Shown here: positions 47,272 through 57,788 of the stretch, one piece after another | How the letters are laid out: every line of letters begins with the position of its first letter | Numbering within the stretch: the first letter of the stretch is position 1 | Source: Rhodanobacter soli | Lineage (GTDB): Bacteria; Pseudomonadota; Gammaproteobacteria; Xanthomonadales; Rhodanobacteraceae | Length of the DNA: 64,000 nucleotides | Assembly: GCF_040548735.1 (NCBI RefSeq) | Contig: NZ_JBEPSD010000003.1 | Span: 1 to 64,000, forward strand | Direction: 5' to 3' | Notes under the pieces: model-generated | Database searches by the model: none | What the model was told of the DNA's origin: nothing | Seen by the model: the letters and a program-made list of their open reading frames with translations, nothing else | Program-made: the position numbers and the translations under genes

Positions 47272-49251
47272 TCAATCCAGCACGCGATGCAGGGCGGCCG
47301 CAGCGGCGGCGGCGGAGAAATGCTGCTGCACGTTGTCGAGGCCGCGCACGGAGAGCTGCTGCCAGAGCGTTTCGTCGCACTGCAGCCGCCGCACCGCCTC
47401 GACGAAGGCGGCTGCGTCGTCGGCCACCAGCACGTTCACGCCATCGGCGAGCTGCATGCCCTCCACCGCGATGGTGGTGGCGATCACCGGCACGCCGTGG
47501 CTCATCGACATGTTGATCTTGCCCTTCACGCCGGCACCGAAACGCAGCGGCGCCAAGGTGGCGAGGCAGTGGTCCAGCCACGGCGCCAGCTCGGCCACGC
47601 GGCCGTGGAATTCGAGGCCCGGCGTGGCCAGTTCGTGTCGCGCCGTGTCCGGCATGTCGCCGAGCACGTGCACGCGGATGTCGGGCAGCGCCTCGCGCAG
47701 CTTCGGCAGGATCTCCTCGGCGATCCAGCGGACCGCGTTGCTGTTCGGCGGGTGGCCGTAGCCGCCGATGAAGACCAGGCCGCCGCGCCCCGCATACGGC
47801 TGCCGGCAACCGTGCACCTCGTGGATGTTGGACAGCAGTTCCACCCGCGCCTGCGGTAACAGCCGCGCCAGCAGCGATTGTTCGTGCGGACTGACCACGA
47901 GGCTGACGTCGGCCTGTTCGATCAGGGCCAGCTCGCTGCGGCGTGCGGCTTCGGCCTGGCGGGCCATGATGGCGCTGCCGCCGAGTTCGGCCGCGCGCCG
48001 TTCGCGCAGGAAGTGCAGGTCCACCGTGTCGAAGATCAGCTTCGCCTGTGGCGCATGGCGGCGCACCAGCCCCGCGTACTGGCCGGCGACGGTGTGCCGG
48101 CACAGGATCACCGCGTGCAGTTCGTTGCCGTGCTCGCGCAGCCAGCGCGGCAGGTCCGCCACCCATGGCTTGCTCAGCACTTCGCAGCCCAGTGCGCCGA
48201 GCGCGTCGATCTCCGCCGGGCTGGCGCGGCCGTCGTCGGGCAGGAAGGCGGTGCTCCAGCCCTGCTCGTCGAGCAGGCGCAGGATCGCGCACAGGCGCAG
48301 CGAGCCGGAGTCGCGCGAAGGTTCCGGCGTCATGGCATCCACCACCAGCACGCGGCCGCGCCGGCGCCAGTGGATCGCGCGTTCGAGCGGCGTGCCGGCG
48401 GGCGGCTGGGCGGCGAGTGCAGCCGTCCATTTGCCGATGAACTTCGCCCGGTTGGGCCGCTGGTGGCGCTTCATGCCGCGATCGAGGTCGGTGCCGGCGC
48501 TGATGCCCTCGCAGTGGATCACCGTGCTGGTCGGCTCGTAGTACACGCGCAGGCCGAACCGGCGCACCGCGAAGGCCAGGTCGGCGTCCTCGTAGTAGGC
48601 CGGCGCGTAGCGTGCGTCGAAGCCGCCGGCGCGGACGAACACGTCGCGGCGGATCAGTAGCGAGGCGCCGGAGACGTAGTCGACCTCGCGGCGGCAGCGA
48701 AACAGCGGCAGGTCGCGCGGTTCGAAGCGGCCGGTGGTCCAGCAGCTGCCGTCGGCAAACACCAGTCCGCCCGCTTCCTGCAGGCGCCCGTCCGGGTAGA
48801 CCAGCCGGCTGCCGGCGATGCCGCAATCGGCGCGCTCGGCGAAGCAGCGCAGCAGCGCGTCCAGCCAGCCGGACGTGACCTGGGTGTCGTTGTTGAGGAA
48901 CAGCAGGAATTCGCCGCGTGCCGCCTCGGCGCCGGCGTTGCAGCTGCCGATGAAGCCGAGATTGGCCGTGTTGCGCAGCAGATGCAGGCCGCCGACCTGC
49001 GCCAGCGTGGCGGCGCTGGCGTCCGGCGACGCGTCGTCCACCACGATCACCTCGAACGGCGCCTGCGCACCGTGCCGCGCCAGCGAGCGCAGACAGGCGA
49101 GGGTGTAGGCGAGCTCGCCGTGAACCGGAATGATCACCGACACCTGCGGCTGATCGCTGACCGGCAGCGCGAACGGCGCGAACGGTTCGTCCAGCGGCAG
49201 CAGCGCCAGTGCCTCATCGAGTTCAGGACGTGACTGGAACTCCTGCCGCAT
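47272..49251 (-). CDS. GT2 plus GT-B two-domain glycosyltransferase, start uncertain
   Basis: At least 659 residues. An N-terminal GT2 domain (QVSVIIPVHGELAYTLACL, LFLNNDTQVTSGWLDALL, ASLLIRRDVFVRAGGFD) is followed by a GT-B domain (FIGGYGHPPNSNAVRW, LAPLRFGAGVKGKINMSMSH). The layout equals the C-terminal two thirds of the 22051-25389 protein. ATG 49251 is the first in-frame ATG outside the ETF-QO gene. However, protein-like sequence (GNLHWRLKRLGYLWQRTRG) continues upstream to the ETF-QO stop without ATG, GTG or TTG. Either a rare CTG start is used or the 5' end was lost when the genes were joined. Confidence 0.85.
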   Translation of the reverse strand: MRQEFQSRPELDEALALLPLDEPFAPFALPVSDQPQVSVIIPVHGELAYTLACLRSLARHGAQAPFEVIVVDDASPDASAATLAQVGGLHLLRNTANLGFIGSCNAGAEAARGEFLLFLNNDTQVTSGWLDALLRCFAERADCGIAGSRLVYPDGRLQEAGGLVFADGSCWTTGRFEPRDLPLFRCRREVDYVSGASLLIRRDVFVRAGGFDARYAPAYYEDADLAFAVRRFGLRVYYEPTSTVIHCEGISAGTDLDRGMKRHQRPNRAKFIGKWTAALAAQPPAGTPLERAIHWRRRGRVLVVDAMTPEPSRDSGSLRLCAILRLLDEQGWSTAFLPDDGRASPAEIDALGALGCEVLSKPWVADLPRWLREHGNELHAVILCRHTVAGQYAGLVRRHAPQAKLIFDTVDLHFLRERRAAELGGSAIMARQAEAARRSELALIEQADVSLVVSPHEQSLLARLLPQARVELLSNIHEVHGCRQPYAGRGGLVFIGGYGHPPNSNAVRWIAEEILPKLREALPDIRVHVLGDMPDTARHELATPGLEFHGRVAELAPWLDHCLATLAPLRFGAGVKGKINMSMSHGVPVIATTIAVEGMQLADGVNVLVADDAAAFVEAVRRLQCDETLWQQLSVRGLDNVQQHFSAAAAAAALHRVLD

Positions 49252-49372
49252 GCGCGCCAGCGTGCCGCGCCAGCCGCGCAGCGCGATGCTGCCGCGCGTG
49301 CGCTGCCACAGGTAGCCCAGGCGCTTGAGTCGCCAGTGCAGGTTGCCGATCAGCGGACTGCCCTCGGCCGCA

Positions 49373-50974
49373 TCAGAGGTTCTGATAATTCGGCCCGGAG
49401 CCGCCTTCCGGCGTGACCCAGGTGATGATCTCGTACGGGTCCTTGATGTCGCAGGTCTTGCAGTGCACGCAGTTGGCCGCGTTGATCTGTAGGCGGCGAC
49501 CTCCTGCATCCTCCACCATCTCGTAGACGCTGGCCGGGCAGAAGCGGGTGCACGGGTTGCCGTATTCGGTGGTGCACTGGTCGATGCAGATGTTCGTGTC
49601 GGCCACGTGCAGGTGGATCGGCTGGTCCTCGTCGTGCTCGGTGGCGGCGAAGTAGACGCCGGCCAGGCGGTCGCGCGGCGGCAGCGTGCGCTGTACATAG
49701 TCGCGCTTCGGCTCTTCCTGCGCGCCCAGCTTGTGCAGGCTGGACCAGTCGGCCTTGTTCTTCAGCGTCCACGGCGACAGTCCGGCGGTGACGGTTTCCC
49801 AGGCGGCATTCAGCATGCCGAACCACAGGCCCTTCTTGAACGCGGGTTTGATGTTGCGCACCTTCTTCAGCTCGGCCATCACGTCCGAGCCGCGCAGTTT
49901 CGCGTCGAAGCCGGTCGGGTTCAGCGCGTTCGCAATCAGGTGTTCGGCGGCGAGCATGCCGCTCTTGATCGCCTGGTGGGTGCCTTTCACCTTCGGCACG
50001 TTGAGCAGACCGGCGGTGTCGCCGATCAGCAGCGCGCCGGGCATCTCGCATTGGGGCAACGACTGGTAGCCGCCGGTGACGATCGCGCGCGCGCCGGCCG
50101 AGAGGATCGTGCCGCCTTCCAGCAGCGGCTTCATCATCGGGTGGTTCTTCCACTGCTGGAACGCTTCCCACGGCTGGTAGTTCGGGTCGCTGTAGTCGAG
50201 CCCGCTGACGTAGCCGAGCGCCACGCGGTCCTTGTCCAGGTGGTAGAGGAAGCTGCCGCCATAAGTATGTGTGTCGGCCGGCCAGCCGAAGCTGTGCACG
50301 ATCTTGCCCGGAGTGACGCGGCCGGCCGGCAGCTGCCACAGTTCCTTGATGCCGATCGAGTAGCCCTGTGGGTCGCTGTGCTGGTCCAGCTGGAAGCGCT
50401 TGACCAGCTGCTTGGTGAGGCTGCCGCGCGCGCCTTCGGCCAGCACGGTGACCTTGGCCCTGATGTCGATGCCTTCGGCATAGCCAGGCTTGTGCGTGCC
50501 GTCCTTCGCCACGCCCATGTCGCCGATGCGCACGCCGGCGACCGAACCGTCTTCGTTGTAGATGTTGTCGGCGGCGGCGAAACCGGGGAACACGTCGACG
50601 CCAAGCGCCTCGGCCTGCGGCGCCAGCCACGCGCACATCGCGCCCAGCGAGACGATGAAGTTGCCGTGGTTCTTCATGCCCGGCGGCACCATCATCTTGT
50701 GCCCGCCAGTCTTGCTGAGCAGCCAGAACTCGTCCTCGCCGGCAGGCACGCAGATAGGCGGAGGGTTGTCGCGCCAGCCCGGCAGCAGGGCGTCCAGCGG
50801 CTGCGGCTCGATCACCGCGCCGGACAGGATCTGCGCGCCGATGGTCGAGGCCTTCTCGATCACGCACACGCTCACTTCCGGCTTCAGCTGCTTCAGGCGG
50901 ATCGCGAACGACAGGCCGGCGGGACCGGCGCCGACGACGACAACGTCGTATTCCATGGTTTCGCGTTCGCTCAT
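49373..50974 (-). CDS. Electron transfer flavoprotein-ubiquinone oxidoreductase
   Basis: 533 residues, close to the family's usual 540-560. The FAD motif VVVVGAGPAGLSFAIRL is at residue 11 and TIGAQILSGAVIEP follows. The C-terminal 4Fe-4S cysteines are seen in CTTEYGNPCTRFCPASVYE and NAANCVHCKTCDIKDPYE. This membrane-bound enzyme passes electrons from EtfAB to ubiquinone. GGGAG lies 7 bases before the ATG. It shares direction with etfB-etfA but is separated from them by two glycan genes, which is unusual for functionally linked genes. It is divergent from the amidase gene. Confidence 0.96.
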   Translation of the reverse strand: MSERETMEYDVVVVGAGPAGLSFAIRLKQLKPEVSVCVIEKASTIGAQILSGAVIEPQPLDALLPGWRDNPPPICVPAGEDEFWLLSKTGGHKMMVPPGMKNHGNFIVSLGAMCAWLAPQAEALGVDVFPGFAAADNIYNEDGSVAGVRIGDMGVAKDGTHKPGYAEGIDIRAKVTVLAEGARGSLTKQLVKRFQLDQHSDPQGYSIGIKELWQLPAGRVTPGKIVHSFGWPADTHTYGGSFLYHLDKDRVALGYVSGLDYSDPNYQPWEAFQQWKNHPMMKPLLEGGTILSAGARAIVTGGYQSLPQCEMPGALLIGDTAGLLNVPKVKGTHQAIKSGMLAAEHLIANALNPTGFDAKLRGSDVMAELKKVRNIKPAFKKGLWFGMLNAAWETVTAGLSPWTLKNKADWSSLHKLGAQEEPKRDYVQRTLPPRDRLAGVYFAATEHDEDQPIHLHVADTNICIDQCTTEYGNPCTRFCPASVYEMVEDAGGRRLQINAANCVHCKTCDIKDPYEIITWVTPEGGSGPNYQNL

Positions 50975-51144
50975 GGCGGACTCCCTGATGCTGGGTGGAG
51001 GCGCAGGCGGCTGCCGTGCGTAAGGGTATGGGTCAGACCGCCATTGTCCGTTTTCGGGCGTCGTGCAGCAACGCGTGCTGCGCCACCGCTTGCAATCGCT
51101 TTACCGGACACGGCGATAATCGGGGCATACAGGAAGGAGTGTTC

Positions 51145-52542
51145 ATGAATTCGATGCCGCCGATCACCGACCTCGACCTGCGCCGCGCCTCGCTGTGCCA
51201 GTTGCTGCACTGGCTGGCGGTGGGCCGCGTACAGCCGCAGGCGCTGGCCGACGCCTACCAGCAGGCGATCGAGCGGATCGATCCCGCGCTGCATGCCTAT
51301 GTCGACCAGCGCTCCGGCCTGCTGCAGGACCAGGCGCAACTGGCCGACCGGCGCCGCCGCGACGGCGTGATCGGGCGGCTGGACGGCATCCCGCTGGCCC
51401 TGAAGGATAACTTCGACATCGCCGGCTGGCCGACCCGGGCCGGTTTGCCGGGGCGCGGCAAGCCGGTGCAGGAGGACGCGCACGTGGTGGCGCGGCTGCG
51501 TGCGTCAGGCGCGATCCTGCTTGGCAAGACCAATATGGACGAAGGTGCGCTGGGCGCCGTCACCGACAACCCGCACTTCGGCGCCACCCACAATCCGCAC
51601 CGGCATGGCTACACCGCCGGCGGTTCCTCCGGCGGCGCGGCGGCCGCGGTGGCCGCGGGCCTGGCGGTGGCCGCGGTGGGTTCGGACAGCCTCGGATCGA
51701 TCCGCATCCCGGCCAGCTATTGCGGCGTGTATGCGCTGAAGCCCACGCACGGCGAGATCTCCGCGCGCGGCCTGGTGCCGGCGGCGCGCCGGCTCGACGC
51801 GGTCGGCCTGCTGGCGCGCAGCGCGGACGACCTCACCGTGCTGCTGCAGGTGCTGGCCGGCTACGACGCCGACGATGCGCGCTCGCGCCGGCGCCGGGTC
51901 GCGTTCGCGCTGCCGGACTGGGAACCGGGCAACCTGCGCGCGGGCCTGCTGCCGGACTTGGCCGCGGTCGGCGTGCAGCCGCAAGTGATCGAGGTGTTCG
52001 AGGCGGCCATGGCGAAGTTGCCGCATGCGCTGGGCGACCGCCGCACGGTCGACTTCGCCGACTGGGATTTCGCGCGCACCCGCCGCGCCGGCCTGCTCTT
52101 GATGGAAGCGGAAATGCTCGGCACCTTCGCCGCGGACCTGGCGAATACCGAGCATCCGGTATCGGAGCGCTTCCGCCGCCTGCTCGGCTACGCCGCAGGC
52201 AAGGGCGCGGCCGACTACGCGGTGGCTGACCGCGTGCTCGACGCGGCCACGCTGAAGATGCGCCGGCTGTTCTCCCAGGTCGACGTGCTGGTGCTGCCGA
52301 CCACGCCGCAGGGCGCGTTCCCGCTGGATGGTCCGGTGCCGGACTCGCAGGCCGACCTCACCAGCTTCGCCAGCCTGGCCGGTTGCCCCGCGGTGAGCCT
52401 GCCGATGGGCACGCTGCCGAACGGCCTGCCGGTGGGCCTGCAACTGGTGGGTGCGCGCGGCTCGGACCTGCGCCTGCTGGAGCTGGCCTCGGTGTGTGCG
52501 GCGACGCTAGATGTCGAGCCGACGTATCCGGTGATCGCCTGA
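51145..52542 (+). CDS. Amidase signature-family enzyme
   Basis: 465 residues from ATG 51145, with AGGAAGGAG upstream. The Ser-cisSer-Lys site is intact: PLALKDNFDIAGWPTRAG supplies the lysine, TAGGSSGGAAAAVAAG the first serine, and GSDSLGSIRIPASYCGVYAL the catalytic serine stretch. The family hydrolyses amides (GatA, amino acid amidases, allophanate hydrolases). The small size and lack of GatB/C neighbours argue against glutamyl-tRNA amidotransferase. The substrate is unknown. Confidence 0.9.
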   Translation: MNSMPPITDLDLRRASLCQLLHWLAVGRVQPQALADAYQQAIERIDPALHAYVDQRSGLLQDQAQLADRRRRDGVIGRLDGIPLALKDNFDIAGWPTRAGLPGRGKPVQEDAHVVARLRASGAILLGKTNMDEGALGAVTDNPHFGATHNPHRHGYTAGGSSGGAAAAVAAGLAVAAVGSDSLGSIRIPASYCGVYALKPTHGEISARGLVPAARRLDAVGLLARSADDLTVLLQVLAGYDADDARSRRRRVAFALPDWEPGNLRAGLLPDLAAVGVQPQVIEVFEAAMAKLPHALGDRRTVDFADWDFARTRRAGLLLMEAEMLGTFAADLANTEHPVSERFRRLLGYAAGKGAADYAVADRVLDAATLKMRRLFSQVDVLVLPTTPQGAFPLDGPVPDSQADLTSFASLAGCPAVSLPMGTLPNGLPVGLQLVGARGSDLRLLELASVCAATLDVEPTYPVIA

Positions 52543-52614
52543 GGATCGCGTAACATGCCGGGTTGAACGCGACGCTGGCTTGTCGCCACAAATTTCTTTC
52601 AAGTCTCCGATGGC

Positions 52615-53532
52615 ATGACGGTCGCATTCGCGCAATCGCAAACGCATCTCGACGAACTCGAGGCCGAAAGCATCCACATCTTTCGCGAGGTGCTGGCCGG
52701 CTTCCAGCGCCCGGTGATGCTGTATTCGATCGGCAAGGATTCCTCGGTGCTGCTGCACCTGCTGCGCAAGGCGTTCTATCCGGCGCGGCCGCCGATGCCG
52801 CTGCTGCACGTCGACACGACGTGGAAGTTCCGCGAGATGATCGCGTTCCGCGACCGGGTGGCGGCAGCCGGCGACGTGCAGGTACTGGTGCACATCAACC
52901 AGGAGGGCGTGCACCAGGGCATTTCGCCGCTGACCCACGGCGCCACCGTGCATACCGACGTGATGAAGACCCAGGCGCTGAAGCAGGCGCTGGACCAGTA
53001 CGGCTTCGACGCGGCGATCGGCGGCGCGCGGCGCGACGAGGAGAAGTCGCGTGCGAAGGAGCGCATCTTCTCCTTCCGCAACGCGCAGCATCGCTGGGAC
53101 CCGCGCAACCAGCGGCCGGAGTTCTGGCATACCTTCAACACGTATATCCGCAAGGGCGAGAGCGTGCGGGTGTTCCCGCTGTCCAACTGGACCGAGATGG
53201 ACGTGTGGCTGTACATCCAGCGCGAGGGCATCGACGTGGTGCCGCTGTACTTTGCGAAGCCGCGTCCGGTGGTCGAGCGCGACGGCGCGCTGATCATGGT
53301 CGACGACGAGCGTTTCGTGTTGCGCGAAGGCGAGAGCGTGCAGATGCGCGAGGTGCGTTTCCGCACCCTGGGCTGCTATCCGCTGACCGGCGCGGTGGAA
53401 TCCTCGGCTGATACGCTGGCGAAGGTGATCGAGGAGATGGCTCTCTCGCGCAGCTCGGAGCGGCAGGGCCGGGTGATCGACCAGGACCCGGCCGCGTCGA
53501 TGGAGCGCAAGAAGCAGGAGGGCTACTTCTGA
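52615..53532 (+). CDS. cysD: Sulfate adenylyltransferase subunit 2
   Basis: 305 residues. The PP-loop ATP pyrophosphatase motif [20 protein letters not shown] is near residue 34, [11 protein letters not shown] near 63, and [20 protein letters not shown] near 138. With CysN it makes adenosine 5'-phosphosulfate from sulfate and ATP. The stop TGA shares a base with the ATG of cysNC, so the two are coupled. cysH and cysIJ are not in this window. Confidence 0.97.
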   Translation: MTVAFAQSQTHLDELEAESIHIFREVLAGFQRPVMLYSIGKDSSVLLHLLRKAFYPARPPMPLLHVDTTWKFREMIAFRDRVAAAGDVQVLVHINQEGVHQGISPLTHGATVHTDVMKTQALKQALDQYGFDAAIGGARRDEEKSRAKERIFSFRNAQHRWDPRNQRPEFWHTFNTYIRKGESVRVFPLSNWTEMDVWLYIQREGIDVVPLYFAKPRPVVERDGALIMVDDERFVLREGESVQMREVRFRTLGCYPLTGAVESSADTLAKVIEEMALSRSSERQGRVIDQDPAASMERKKQEGYF

Positions 53533-55400
53533 TGGCCGCGCCGACCACCGCACTGGGGCTGCTGCGCTTCATCACCTGCGGCAGCGTGGACGACGGCAAG
53601 AGCAGCCTGCTCGGGCGCCTGCTGTACGACGCCGGCATGTTGCCGGACGACCAGCTGGCCGCGCTGGCCCGCGACAGCCGCCGCCAGCATGGCGCCGGCA
53701 GCGACGTGCTCGACTTCGCCCTGCTCACCGACGGACTGGACGCGGAGCGCCAGCAGGGCATCACCATCGACGTGGCCTACCGCTACTTCCATACCGCGCG
53801 GCGCAGCTTCATCGTGGCCGATTGCCCGGGGCACGAGCAGTACACGCGCAACATGGCCACCGGCGCCTCCAACGCCGAACTGGCCGTGGTGCTGGTCGAC
53901 GCGCGCAAGGGCGTGCTGGCGCAGACGCGCCGGCATACCTATATATGTGCCTTGCTGGGGATCCGTCAGGTGGTGCTGGCGGTGAACAAGATGGACCTGG
54001 TCGACTGCGACCAGGCGATCTTCGAGGCGATCGCCGCGGAGTACCGCGGACTGGCCCATGGCCTCGGCATCGGCGAAGTGCAATGCCTGCCGGTGGTGGC
54101 GTTGAGCGGCGACAACGTGGGCTCGCGTTCGCCGCGGATGCCCTGGTACACCGGCGCCAGCCTGCTCGAGCTGCTGGAGTCGACCGACGTCACGCCGTTC
54201 CGCGCCAGCGACTTCCGCATGCCGGTGCAATGGGTGAACCGCCCCGAGCAGACGTTCCGCGGCTACGCCGGCACGGTCTGCGGTGGCCGCGTGGCTTGCG
54301 GCGACGAGATCGTGGTGCAGCCGGGCGGTCAGCATGGGCGGGTCGCCCGCATCGTCAGTGCCGACGGCGACCTGCCCCATGCCGCGGACGGCCAGGCGGT
54401 GACGCTGTGCCTGGACCGCGAGATCGACGTGAGCCGTGGCGACGTGATCGCCGACGCACGGCGCCCGGCGCCGGTGGCCGACCAGTTCGCTTGCCATCTG
54501 CTGTGGGTGGGCGATGCAGCGCTGCTGCCGAACCGCACGTATTGGCTGAAGCTCGGCACGCGCACGGTCAACGCGCGGGTGATGTCGATCAAGTACAAGG
54601 TGGACGTCGACAGCCAGGCGAAGCTCGCCGCGCGGCAGCTCGCGCTGAATGAAGTGGGCTATTGCACGCTGGGCCTGGACGACGAGGTCGCGTTCGAGGC
54701 CTATGCGGACAACCGCACGCTCGGCGGCTTCATCCTGATCGATCGCCTGAGCAACGCCACGGTGGCGTGCGGCATGCTGGATTTCGCGCTGGGCCGGTCG
54801 GCCAACGTGCACTGGCAGCACGTCGACATCGACAAGGGCGTGCGCGCCGCCAGCAAGGGGCAACAGCCGCTGTGCCTGTGGTTCACCGGCCTGTCCGGCG
54901 CCGGCAAGTCCACCATCGCGAACCTGGTCGAGCGCCGCCTGCACGCGCTGGGCTGCCACACCTACCTGCTCGACGGCGACAACATACGCCACGGCATCAA
55001 CAAGGATCTCGGCTTCACCCCGGAGGATCGCGTCGAGAACATCCGCCGCATCGCCGAGGTGGCGCACCTGATGGTGGACGCGGGCCTGATCGTGCTGGTC
55101 AGCGCGATTTCGCCGTACCGCAGCGAGCGGCAGTCGGCGCGCGAGTTGTTCGCGGCGGCGGAATTCATGGAGGTATTCGTGGACGCGCCGCTGGAGGAAT
55201 GCGAGCGGCGCGATCCCAAGGGCCTCTATCGCAAGGCGCGCGCTGGCACGATCCGCAACTTCACCGGCATCGACGCGCCGTACGAGCGGCCCGTGGCGCC
55301 GGACATCCACCTGCTGAGTACCGGACAGCACGCCGAACAGCTGGCCGAACAGGTCGTGGCACGGGTGCTGGCCGGGATCGACGGCCACGCCCACGGGTGA
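53532..55400 (+). CDS. cysNC: Bifunctional sulfate adenylyltransferase subunit 1 / adenylylsulfate kinase
   Basis: 622 residues. The N-terminal GTPase part has [18 protein letters not shown] (G1), [17 protein letters not shown] (G3) and NKMDLVD (G4), as in CysN. From about residue 440 the APS kinase domain begins, with [17 protein letters not shown] and [16 protein letters not shown]. The fusion, as in NodQ, couples APS formation to PAPS formation. It follows cysD with a one-base overlap. Confidence 0.97.
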   Translation: MAAPTTALGLLRFITCGSVDDGKSSLLGRLLYDAGMLPDDQLAALARDSRRQHGAGSDVLDFALLTDGLDAERQQGITIDVAYRYFHTARRSFIVADCPGHEQYTRNMATGASNAELAVVLVDARKGVLAQTRRHTYICALLGIRQVVLAVNKMDLVDCDQAIFEAIAAEYRGLAHGLGIGEVQCLPVVALSGDNVGSRSPRMPWYTGASLLELLESTDVTPFRASDFRMPVQWVNRPEQTFRGYAGTVCGGRVACGDEIVVQPGGQHGRVARIVSADGDLPHAADGQAVTLCLDREIDVSRGDVIADARRPAPVADQFACHLLWVGDAALLPNRTYWLKLGTRTVNARVMSIKYKVDVDSQAKLAARQLALNEVGYCTLGLDDEVAFEAYADNRTLGGFILIDRLSNATVACGMLDFALGRSANVHWQHVDIDKGVRAASKGQQPLCLWFTGLSGAGKSTIANLVERRLHALGCHTYLLDGDNIRHGINKDLGFTPEDRVENIRRIAEVAHLMVDAGLIVLVSAISPYRSERQSARELFAAAEFMEVFVDAPLEECERRDPKGLYRKARAGTIRNFTGIDAPYERPVAPDIHLLSTGQHAEQLAEQVVARVLAGIDGHAHG

Positions 55401-55488
55401 CTCCGCGGCGTCGTCGCCCGCGCACGGCTTGGATTGCCAGCTGCCGGCGGCGATAATGCGGGTCTTTCCCCCGCAAGGCGCCGCCGCG

Positions 55489-56589
55489 ATGACCGAGAAG
55501 ACCGTACTCAACGCCACCCATCGTGCGCTCGGCGCGCGCATGGTCGACTTCGGCGGCTGGGACATGCCGATCAACTACGGTTCGCAGATCGAGGAACACC
55601 ACGCGGTGCGTCGCGACGCCGGCATGTTCGACGTTTCGCACATGACCGTGGTCGACCTGCACGGCGCGCGCGCCCGGGAATTCCTGCGCCATCTTCTGGC
55701 CAACAACATCGACAAGCTGAAGGTGCACGGCAAGGCGCTGTACTCGTGCATGCTGGACGAGCGCGGCGGGGTGATCGACGACCTGATCGTGTACTACCTC
55801 GGCGAGGAGTTCTTCCGGCTGGTCGTCAATGCCGGCACCCGCGCCAAGGACCTGGCCTGGATCGAGCGCCAGGCGAAGACGTTCGAGGTGCAGGTGAAGG
55901 AGCGCCCCGAGTTCGCGATGATCGCGGTGCAGGGCCCGCATGCGCGCGCCAAGGTGCTCGGCCTGCTGCATGAGGTCGACCGCCCGCGCATCGAGAAGCT
56001 CGGCAAGTTCAGTGCCGCCGCCGCGCAGGGTCCGCACGGCATGCCGTTGTTCGTGGCGCGCACCGGCTACACCGGCGAGGACGGTTTCGAGATCATCGTG
56101 CCGGCCGAACATGCCATCGCGCTGTGGGAGGCGCTGGCTGCCGCAGGCGTGGCGCCTGCCGGCCTCGGCGCGCGCGACACGCTGCGCCTGGAAGCTGGCA
56201 TGAACCTGTATGGCCAGGACATGGACGAAAGCGTCACGCCGTGGGAGGCGAACCTGGGCTGGACCATCGCGCTGGACGAGGGCCGCGACTTCATCGGTCG
56301 CGCCGCGCTGGAACAGCAGAAGGCCGCCGGCGTGCCGCGCACGATGGTCGGCCTGGTGCTGGACGACAAGGGCGTGCTGCGCCACGGCCAGAAGGTGCTG
56401 ACCGCGAACGGCGAGGGCGAAATCCTCTCCGGCAGTTTTGCGCCGACCCTCAACAAGGCGGTGGCGTTCGCGCGCATTCCGGTCGGCGAGCCCGGCGACG
56501 TGCGCGTCGACATCCGCGGCCGCGAGGTGCCGGTACGCCTGGTGAAATACCCGTTCGTGCGCGACGGCAAGCCCTGCGAAGGGATCTGA
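55489..56589 (+). CDS. gcvT: Glycine cleavage system aminomethyltransferase (T protein)
   Basis: 366 residues from ATG 55489. [15 protein letters not shown] and [13 protein letters not shown] are near the start, [12 protein letters not shown] near 190, [19 protein letters not shown] near 225 (folate site). The protein has the usual length. It releases ammonia and methylene-THF from the aminomethyl group on lipoyl-GcvH. gcvH follows 100 bases downstream. gcvP is not in the window, and no glycine riboswitch was seen in the 88 bases before the gene. Confidence 0.97.
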   Translation: MTEKTVLNATHRALGARMVDFGGWDMPINYGSQIEEHHAVRRDAGMFDVSHMTVVDLHGARAREFLRHLLANNIDKLKVHGKALYSCMLDERGGVIDDLIVYYLGEEFFRLVVNAGTRAKDLAWIERQAKTFEVQVKERPEFAMIAVQGPHARAKVLGLLHEVDRPRIEKLGKFSAAAAQGPHGMPLFVARTGYTGEDGFEIIVPAEHAIALWEALAAAGVAPAGLGARDTLRLEAGMNLYGQDMDESVTPWEANLGWTIALDEGRDFIGRAALEQQKAAGVPRTMVGLVLDDKGVLRHGQKVLTANGEGEILSGSFAPTLNKAVAFARIPVGEPGDVRVDIRGREVPVRLVKYPFVRDGKPCEGI

Positions 56590-56689
56590 GCCGCCGTCAC
56601 GCGCCCATGCCCCCGCGGCACATTCTTCCCTTTGGCGGATGTAGCTAGAATCACCGCCTGTCACCCAACCAAACGACTGGACCCCGATC

Positions 56690-57085
56690 ATGAGCGAGAT
56701 TCCCGGCGATCTGAAATTCCTCAAGTCCCACGAGTGGGCCCGCGTCGAAGACGATGGTCTGGTCCGGGTGGGCATCTCCGACCACGCGCAGGGTCAGCTC
56801 GGCGACCTGGTCTATGTGGAACTGCCGGAAGTCGGCTCCGCCGTGAAGGCGGGCGCCGGTGCGGCCGTGGTGGAATCGGTGAAGGCGGCTTCCGACATCT
56901 ACTCGCCGGTTTCCGGCGAGATCGTCGAGGTCAACGAACTGCTCAACGACAAGCCCGAGACCATCAACGAAGACGCCTTCGGCGAAGGCTGGATCTTCCT
57001 GGTGCGTCCCAGCGACCGTGCCGAGCTCGACGAACTGCTCGACGCGAACGACTACGAAGAGCTGGTCGAGAACGAAGACCACTGA
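56690..57085 (+). CDS. gcvH: Glycine cleavage system H protein
   Basis: 131 residues. [20 protein letters not shown] and the lipoylation motif [20 protein letters not shown], with the modified lysine, are diagnostic. It shuttles the aminomethyl group between GcvP and GcvT. It sits in the same direction as gcvT and is followed by a strong hairpin at 57112. Confidence 0.98.
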   Translation: MSEIPGDLKFLKSHEWARVEDDGLVRVGISDHAQGQLGDLVYVELPEVGSAVKAGAGAAVVESVKAASDIYSPVSGEIVEVNELLNDKPETINEDAFGEGWIFLVRPSDRAELDELLDANDYEELVENEDH

Positions 57086-57111
57086 GTCGCGGCTGACCAC
57101 AGTCAGATTTA

Positions 57112-57136
57112 TGCCGGCCGCCCAGTGCGGCCGGCA
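57112..57136 (+). terminator. Hairpin after gcvH, probable terminator
   Basis: TGCCGGCCGC, a 5-base loop and GCGGCCGGCA form a perfect 10-bp stem, followed by GCGTTT. The T-run is short, so termination may be partial. Confidence 0.6.
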
Positions 57137-57614
57137 GCGTTTCCGGGGACGGGACGTGTCGCTGCGTCGTGCATGCAGCCGTCCAATTTTCCGCAGGCGT
57201 CGCTGATAGGAACCGTGTGCTCCGGAGCGAGCGCCGCCCTGTTCCTCCCGATGAAATCATCTCGATGTTTGCGCGGCGCATGCATGCCGTCGTCGAGGTG
57301 ATGGCGTGCAAAATGTCGTCGCGCGATCGCCATCGGCGATGAGGGTCCGGGAATGCGGCGCATCCCATTCGTGCCGTTGCCGGGGTGCCGACGGGGCAGG
57401 GGCGCCGGATTTTTTTGTTTGTGCCGGGGTGGGGGTTCAGGTCATTTCAGTCGTGTTCTGTTCATCTGCCGGGAGCCGTTCGGTGGCTCGGAATGCACCT
57501 TGATCGAGCGACGCCTTGCAACAGCCGCTTGATGAATTATCGTTGTCGAAGTGCCTTGAAAACGTTGTACAGCAAGGGTTTCAAGATATTCCATATTTTT
57601 TATCTAAATAAACT

Positions 57615-57645
57615 TTGGACGTATGGACGTCCAATTGATTATACC
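57615..57645 (+). promoter_or_regulatory. Tandem met-box-like operator overlapping a candidate metJ promoter
   Basis: Two adjacent 8-mers, GGACGTAT (57617-57624) and GGACGTCC (57625-57632), each match the E. coli met box AGACGTCT at six of eight positions and follow the head-to-tail 8-base spacing MetJ needs. They overlap a possible -35 TTGGAC (57615-57620) and precede a possible -10 TATACC (57640-57645). This suggests autoregulation of the metJ-like gene, as known for metJ in enterobacteria. It is inferred from pattern only. Confidence 0.55.
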
Positions 57646-57788
57646 CATTGTCACCCCGGAAGCCTTGTCGCGGCAGGCCTCCGGCGGGTTTGGGGCGGGG
57701 TGGACCGGATTGATTTCATGACTAAAATCAATTGACAGGCGAAATCTTCGGGGATAGCTTTCGCAACAGATCACGGGGAATGCGTTTT

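Larger units (their letters stand above)
57086..57788. other. Intergenic region between gcvH and metJ
   Basis: About 700 bases without a supportable gene. It contains the hairpin at 57112-57136, a short T-rich run near 57411, an AT-rich promoter-like segment at about 57545-57645 with tandem met-box-like sites, and a leader of about 130 bases before metJ. Confidence 0.6.

Noticed and set aside
55401-55488. Possible glycine riboswitch before gcvT.
   Set aside because: The 88-base gap is too short and lacks the paired conserved cores.
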